Assembly: GCA_905183005.1 (NCBI GenBank)
Contig: CAJJDO010000040.1
Span: forward strand, 468,385 to 532,384
Length of the DNA stretch: 64,000 bases
Source of the DNA: Paramecium pentaurelia
Taxonomy: Eukaryota > Ciliophora > Oligohymenophorea > Peniculida > Parameciidae
Direction of reading: 5' to 3'
Shown piece after piece: positions 59,921 to 64,000 of the stretch. The position numbers and the translations under genes are program-made. Under the pieces are notes generated by a model, which worked only from the letters and a program-made list of their open reading frames with translations, did not search any database and was not told where the DNA came from. Numbering within the stretch: the first letter of the stretch is position 1; each line of letters opens with the position of its first letter.

Positions 59921-60652
59921 ATGAGAAATGGAATGAAGATAGAACAAGGGATAAATGATGAAAAATAACAGATAGCATATGATTCTGATTGTCAAATAAT
60001 ATTTGAAGTATTTGCCTAATTAGCTAGTTATAAAGACACAACTAAAAAAGTGATAAGGAAAAATTGGCACAAGCATTTGAAAAAGAGAGAAAAGATCTTG
60101 TTGAATTTGAAATAGCAGAAAAGTAATTCTTTTTTTTCAAATTAAAACAAAAATTACAAGTTTGAGAATGAATAATTAGTTGATAAAACTGAATATAAGT
60201 TGATTGACTAAAATGAATTTGATGAAAAATTTTAACTTTTGATTCAAAAAATTAATATAGTCAATAGAGAATTGGATAAAAAATTTATTGATGTATTGAA
60301 AGAAATTTTAATACAATATTCATAATTAGTGGTGAATAAGGAAGAAAACTCTAAATCTATTACTGAAAAAATTATTCAAAATATAAAAAATCCTGAGAAT
60401 TAAGATATATTTTAATATTTATTAATATGGTAAAGGTTAAGAAAAATTACTAAAGAAACTCGAATGGAGAAAAGTTAGAAGGAAAACGAAACGAATACAA
60501 AAACAAAAAGTCTTAAAAAGTAAAGAGAAAACTTAAAAACTTTATTGATTATCATGAGAAAGAATTAATTGAAAAAAATAGTATGGATCCAATAGAATAT
60601 ATAATTACCAAACTAATTTCAGCATTTAACCAAATTATAAAAAAATAATTGA
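59921..60652 (+). CDS. Hypothetical charged helical protein, 243 aa
   Basis: An intronless frame of 244 codons from ATG 59921 to TGA 60650-60652. Lys/Glu/Gln/Asn-rich and helical throughout (LASYKDTTKKVIRKNWHKHL; KINIVNRELDKKFIDVLKEI). No known domain, membrane helix or signal. Composition fits genuine coding sequence, but since no homologue can be named and no intron supports it, it could be a decayed gene. Confidence 0.5.
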
Positions 60653-60887
60653 TATTTTCATTAAATGGAACTTATATCATTTATCTAGTTTTATTTTCAT
60701 ACTAGATTATTAAATAAATTTATAAATATCTTTAAATATCCTTTTAGATTTAATAAATATAAGTAAATCTTATTATTTGAGACAATATCTATTTATGTAT
60801 TCATAACAATTCAACAAGCCTATAATCATTATAATTGAAATTGTCTTTTTATAACATTGAAATCTTTCCCTTTATATAGATTCTTAT
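60653..60887. other. Intergenic, 235 bp
   Basis: AT-rich spacer; nothing recognised. Confidence 0.3.
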
Positions 60888-61301
60888 ATGAAATTTTTTT
60901 TAATTTTAGCTGTTTTCACTAGATGCCAAAATCGTAGTGATAATCATTCATTATAAATAGCAAAAGAATTATATAAAATTAGTTTCAATAGAGATCTAAT
61001 TATAGCTTGTAATTTATAATATTTAGTATTCAAATTAAAAGTGAAATAAATAAATGGTTGTTGTAAAACTCATTAAGAAATTGTACTAATTAAATTTAAA
61101 GTAAAGTTCTATAACATTTAAATGTAGAGCTTAAAAACACAATAGATTAAAATATTTTAAAGTATTTTTAACTAAGAATCTTTGGGATATTAGAAAAAGA
61201 CTTTATAGAATTTCAATTAAAGTCTTATAGATAATTTTTTCATTAGAAATTAAATTAAATTAGAAAATAATAAAATATTTTTATAAATTAAATAAAAATG
61301 A
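60888..61301 (+). CDS. Small putative secreted protein, 137 aa
   Basis: An intronless 138-codon frame. The N terminus MKFFLILAVFTRCQNRSDNH resembles a signal peptide (positive n-region, hydrophobic core, possible cleavage around residue 14). The mature part is basic with a few Cys (CNLQYL, NGCCKTHQE) and no recognised domain. It might be secreted or enter the secretory granules. It may also be a degraded remnant, since the 3' flank continues without other genes. Confidence 0.4.
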
Positions 61302-62124
61302 AGAATTGAGATTAATTTTTAATTTTAGTTTCAATCTAAAGTTAAAAATGTTTAAACAAAAAATGGTTTAAAATATTAGGCAGATTCTTTCTTAATTGTT
61401 TCTAGGATTTAATATATTTATAATGTATTTTATATTTTTGCTCATAAAAATTCAATTGACTGAATAAAGAGTTTCCATATAAATTCTTCTAATTATTAAG
61501 GATGAGAAAAAGCTTTTATTTGTAATATTGGCTAATTTATATAATTCCTTATTTTTCTATTTGATAAAGAGTATCAAAAATGAAAAAAATAATAGCATTT
61601 ATTTGTAATTTACAAGTTTTTAAATTAATAAGAAATTTCTTTTCATTTATTTTTAACATATTCTTTGTTGTATAAATAGTTTACTTATAATTAAATATTT
61701 ATTGGCTATAAAAATAATTCTGCTCTTATTCATCAAAATGTATAAGATATCTCTGGTAAAAATAAATCATAGGAAGATTGATTAGTTAAATTAAATCAAA
61801 TTGATTTATGCATTAAGATACTTTAAATTAATTTCTTTATATTATTATGTAGGCATTTATACATTAAAAAAAAAAAAAGAGTGGATTAAAAAACTAACAA
61901 TTTCTTAGCTAATCCTATGAATCCATAAGGTGAATTGATTTTCCAAAAGAATAAGTTATTTTAATCTAGAATAATTTAAAGATTAGTAGATTATAACATA
62001 TAATCTAGATTAAAAAAAGATGAATTTAAATTAAGAATCAATTGAAAAATTTAATAGAATATCAACCTAAAAAATAATTAACCTTTTATGTTATCCAATA
62101 TTTATTTATGTTATGATAATCAAA
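61302..62124. other. Intergenic, 823 bp
   Basis: AT-rich spacer with a run of A (61865-61878) and two similar short segments (GCTTTTATTTGTAATATT near 61515 and GCATTTATTTGTAATTTA near 61594). A 41-aa ORF at about 61917 was not accepted as a gene. Confidence 0.35.
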
Positions 62125-63305
62125 TCAATTTCTGCTGGCGATGAATTGAGCAGTGGTGGATAACTTCTCACTGATGTGCTCTTAGAGTCTGTCAACAATT
62201 TCTTATTAGGCAGTTCTATTATTTTAGAATAGTTTGAATACCTTTCAGCAGTTTAGGTTTCATAGATTTCTGATTAGACTGCATACCAAGCTTATTATCC
62301 AGCAAGTCTTTCTTCACTATTTTCTAATTCAAGAGTGTGGAATTCGATCCATGATTAAGCATCTTCAATTGTGTCCTTTTATTCTTAGATTTAGACTTCT
62401 AATTAAGCTTTTCTTTCAACCAATCTTGTGTGTTCATTGGATAAATGAACTGAGAATTCAGCCCAATGAGCAGCTTATCTATCCTCGACGTCCTTAATTA
62501 TTAAACTTAAATAAATACTGTCTTGGCAGCCTTTTCTTAGACTAATTATTATCTGATTTCGCTCAAAAGTTAAGCAATTTTGGTCAAAGCTTTTTAGTTA
62601 ACTCCGTGGGTGGCTAATTCAGTAAGAGCAGTGATAACTGGCTAAGAGAGTAAATATAAATGGATACTTGTAACAAGGCAGTGTGGGATGTGTTATCTGA
62701 GAGCTTCTTGTGGAGGACATCATATTTGGACTTGAGTTAGGCAAATGATGCTCCGAGACTGAGGTGTTAGATGAGTTTGGCAGCTTCATCGATAGCGTCA
62801 ATAACATCATCAATAGCAGCAACCTTAGCAACGAAGGTTTCGTGTTATTGATTTCTGGTGGCCTCCTCTCTAGCATAGGTAGCTTCGTTGTTAGCAATAT
62901 CTTAAATTGTGACTCTAATATCTTCTTCAGAAACGGCAAGAGCTTCAATAGTGTCATCTCTCAATTAAGTATTTGAGGCAATTTAGTTTTAGTGATACAA
63001 GATTTCTTTTTCCAAATCTTCAACAATCTAGTATATTTTAATATTCTTACTCTATTATTGGTTGTGGTATCAAGTTCAAATGCGTGGTCATGGTCATTTT
63101 AGTCTTAAACGAGGCCAGCACCAACACCATTCAATAACATATTAACTTCATTGGCAGGTGTTGAGGCTTAGAGGTGAGCCTTAATGGCACTCAAGACAAC
63201 GTGTCCGAATGGGTCAGCGTTGATTTAAGCTAATGTGGTATGGGTATCTATGAACTTTGCAGCAGTCACAGCAAGAACCAAAGCTAAGAGAGCTATTTTT
63301 TACAT
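62125..63305 (-). CDS. Trichocyst matrix protein (TMP) family
   Basis: A 359-aa secretory protein of the trichocyst matrix family, which packs into the crystalline core of Paramecium's extrusive organelles and expands on discharge. Signal peptide MQKIALLALVLAVTAAKF, then an acidic pro-region (NADPFGHVVLSAIKAHLQ). Two long coiled-coil alpha-helical domains follow (RDDTIEALAVSEEDIRVTI; ARVTNQ-type helices with Glu/Gln/Ala; ending HISEKLSTTAQFIASRN). Domain order fits TMPs, which are cleaved into mature peptides. Codon use is GC-richer than neighbours, indicating high expression. Introns at 63028-63050, 62642-62667, 62493-62518 and 62216-62241; 360 codons. This gene is the best single marker of the genus. 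Confidence 0.92.
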
Positions 63306-63576
63306 TTTTAATATTAATTTAAAAACGGATCGAGCTCCTCATTTATACTCATTTTCCAATATAATTTTATATTATTAATAATCCTTCTGACTCAATTCTC
63401 TATGTCTTACTCTTCTTCAGACCCCTAATCATGTCCTCATTTCAAATATGCAATTAAATCTACCAATTAGACAAACTTTAAATTTATAACATTAATTTTA
63501 TTTTTTTTTCAAGAATTATCCATTATCTAACCACTAAGAATCAACTAAAAAGTGAATAATAAATTTTTATAAATAT
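63306..63576. promoter_or_regulatory. Upstream region of the trichocyst gene
   Basis: 271 bp between the trichocyst protein start (minus) and the stop of the next minus-strand gene. It should contain the trichocyst gene promoter, which in Paramecium is co-regulated with exocytosis, but I recognise no motif. Confidence 0.35.
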
Positions 63577-64000
63577 TCAAACCTATTTGATCCTTTGATT
63601 AAAATAATTTCCTCTTTCTTCATATGGAGGATAAAATCTACCTGAATCGTAATCTTGTCTCCCCTCCCTAAATATTTACTAGTCCATTCTCCCATATAAA
63701 GGAGGATATACTTCATCCTAATAAGGTAATCCTTGATTAAAAGGGATTCTCTCATTGAAGTCTCTTTACATTCCAATAGGAGAAAATCTTCGATATTCTG
63801 GTGCATAATAATCAGGAGCTGGCAAATCTCTAGGATCACGATACGTTCTATATTCAAATGGAGGTTCAAACCTCTATCTATCATAATCCTAATAGGGATA
63901 TCCTCTATATTCTAATGGTAAATCGTTTCTCCCATTTAAAATCTAAAGAGGTTCTTGAAAATTTACTGGATATCCTTATCTATAATCGGTTATTGGAATA
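63577..64000 (-). CDS. Tyr/Pro/Arg-rich low-complexity protein (5' end outside window)
   Basis: The C-terminal about 140 residues of a gene that starts beyond 64000. It is rich in Tyr, Pro, Arg, Asp, Glu and Phe with short recurring elements such as RGYPYQDYDRQRFEPPFEYR, APEYRRFSP and FYPPYEERG. It ends NQRIKQV before TGA (63577-63579). Such composition suggests a disordered or structural protein. No domain is identifiable, and the N terminus is missing, so no function is assigned. Confidence 0.6.

Noticed and set aside
61917..62042. 41-aa ciliate-code ORF
   Set aside because: Too short, no recognisable motif and no neighbouring exon; likely chance.
62619..62957. Ser/Leu-rich 112-aa ORF on the minus strand
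   Set aside because: It overlaps the trichocyst protein in a wrong frame; the real frame has a signal peptide, proper introns and 360 codons.
1..64000. An operon-like or horizontally acquired system
   Set aside because: Genes face both strands, most have introns and their own starts, and recognisable proteins are ordinary eukaryotic families; no bacterial or viral block was seen.

Overview
The window is macronuclear-type DNA of a ciliate, almost certainly a Paramecium. It is extremely AT-rich. Long reading frames appear only if TAA and TAG are read as glutamine and TGA is the sole stop. Coding regions are interrupted by tiny introns of about 21-32 nt (mostly GTA...TAG). Intergenic gaps are often below 100 bp. 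One gene encodes a trichocyst matrix protein, an exocytotic cargo typical of Paramecium. Standard-code ORF calling misses nearly every gene here. No telomere, rRNA, tRNA, CRISPR array or transposon was recognised.

Layout. 0.1-8.6 kb: coiled-coil fragment, Rho-type GTPase, Rab GTPase, 14-3-3, coiled-coil protein, kleisin-like protein, EGF-like membrane protein. 8.6-15 kb: a small gene, a 900-aa Q-rich protein with an F-box-like segment, a Cys-rich membrane protein, and an ERGIC/Erv46-type cargo receptor divergent from it across 18 bp. 15.2-17.4 kb: a perfect 1,110-bp duplication separated by a single N, most likely two overlapping contigs that were never merged; it duplicates the 3' part of an unknown gene. 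18.2-26.2 kb: coatomer alpha, a possible novel gene, AP-complex mu (AP-2 type), two small tail-to-head minus-strand genes and a small plus-strand one. 26.2-36 kb: ULK4-type kinase with ARM repeats, LTV1, a coiled-coil protein, a D-I-x-G-repeat protein, an ULK/ATG1-like kinase. 36-42 kb: an 857-aa membrane protein, an 864-aa coiled-coil protein, a possibly broken gene. 42.7-51 kb: ribosomal protein uS2 (RPSA), small coiled-coil protein, AGC kinase, Pumilio protein, WASP homologue, Cdc20/Cdh1 APC activator. 52-64 kb: macro-domain gene with an unresolved break, seven-TM-like protein, TBC-like protein, Rab11, two small unknown genes, trichocyst matrix protein, and a partial Tyr/Pro/Arg-rich protein cut by the window edge.

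Many genes belong to membrane traffic (coatomer alpha, AP mu, ERGIC, Rab, Rab11, TBC-like, trichocyst protein) and to signalling or cytoskeleton (Rho, WASP, 14-3-3, three kinases). They are interspersed with unrelated genes and face both ways, so this is ordinary eukaryotic gene mixing rather than operons. Exon-intron models were built by hand. For most genes the summed exon length is an exact multiple of three, a useful internal check; where it could not be resolved this is stated.
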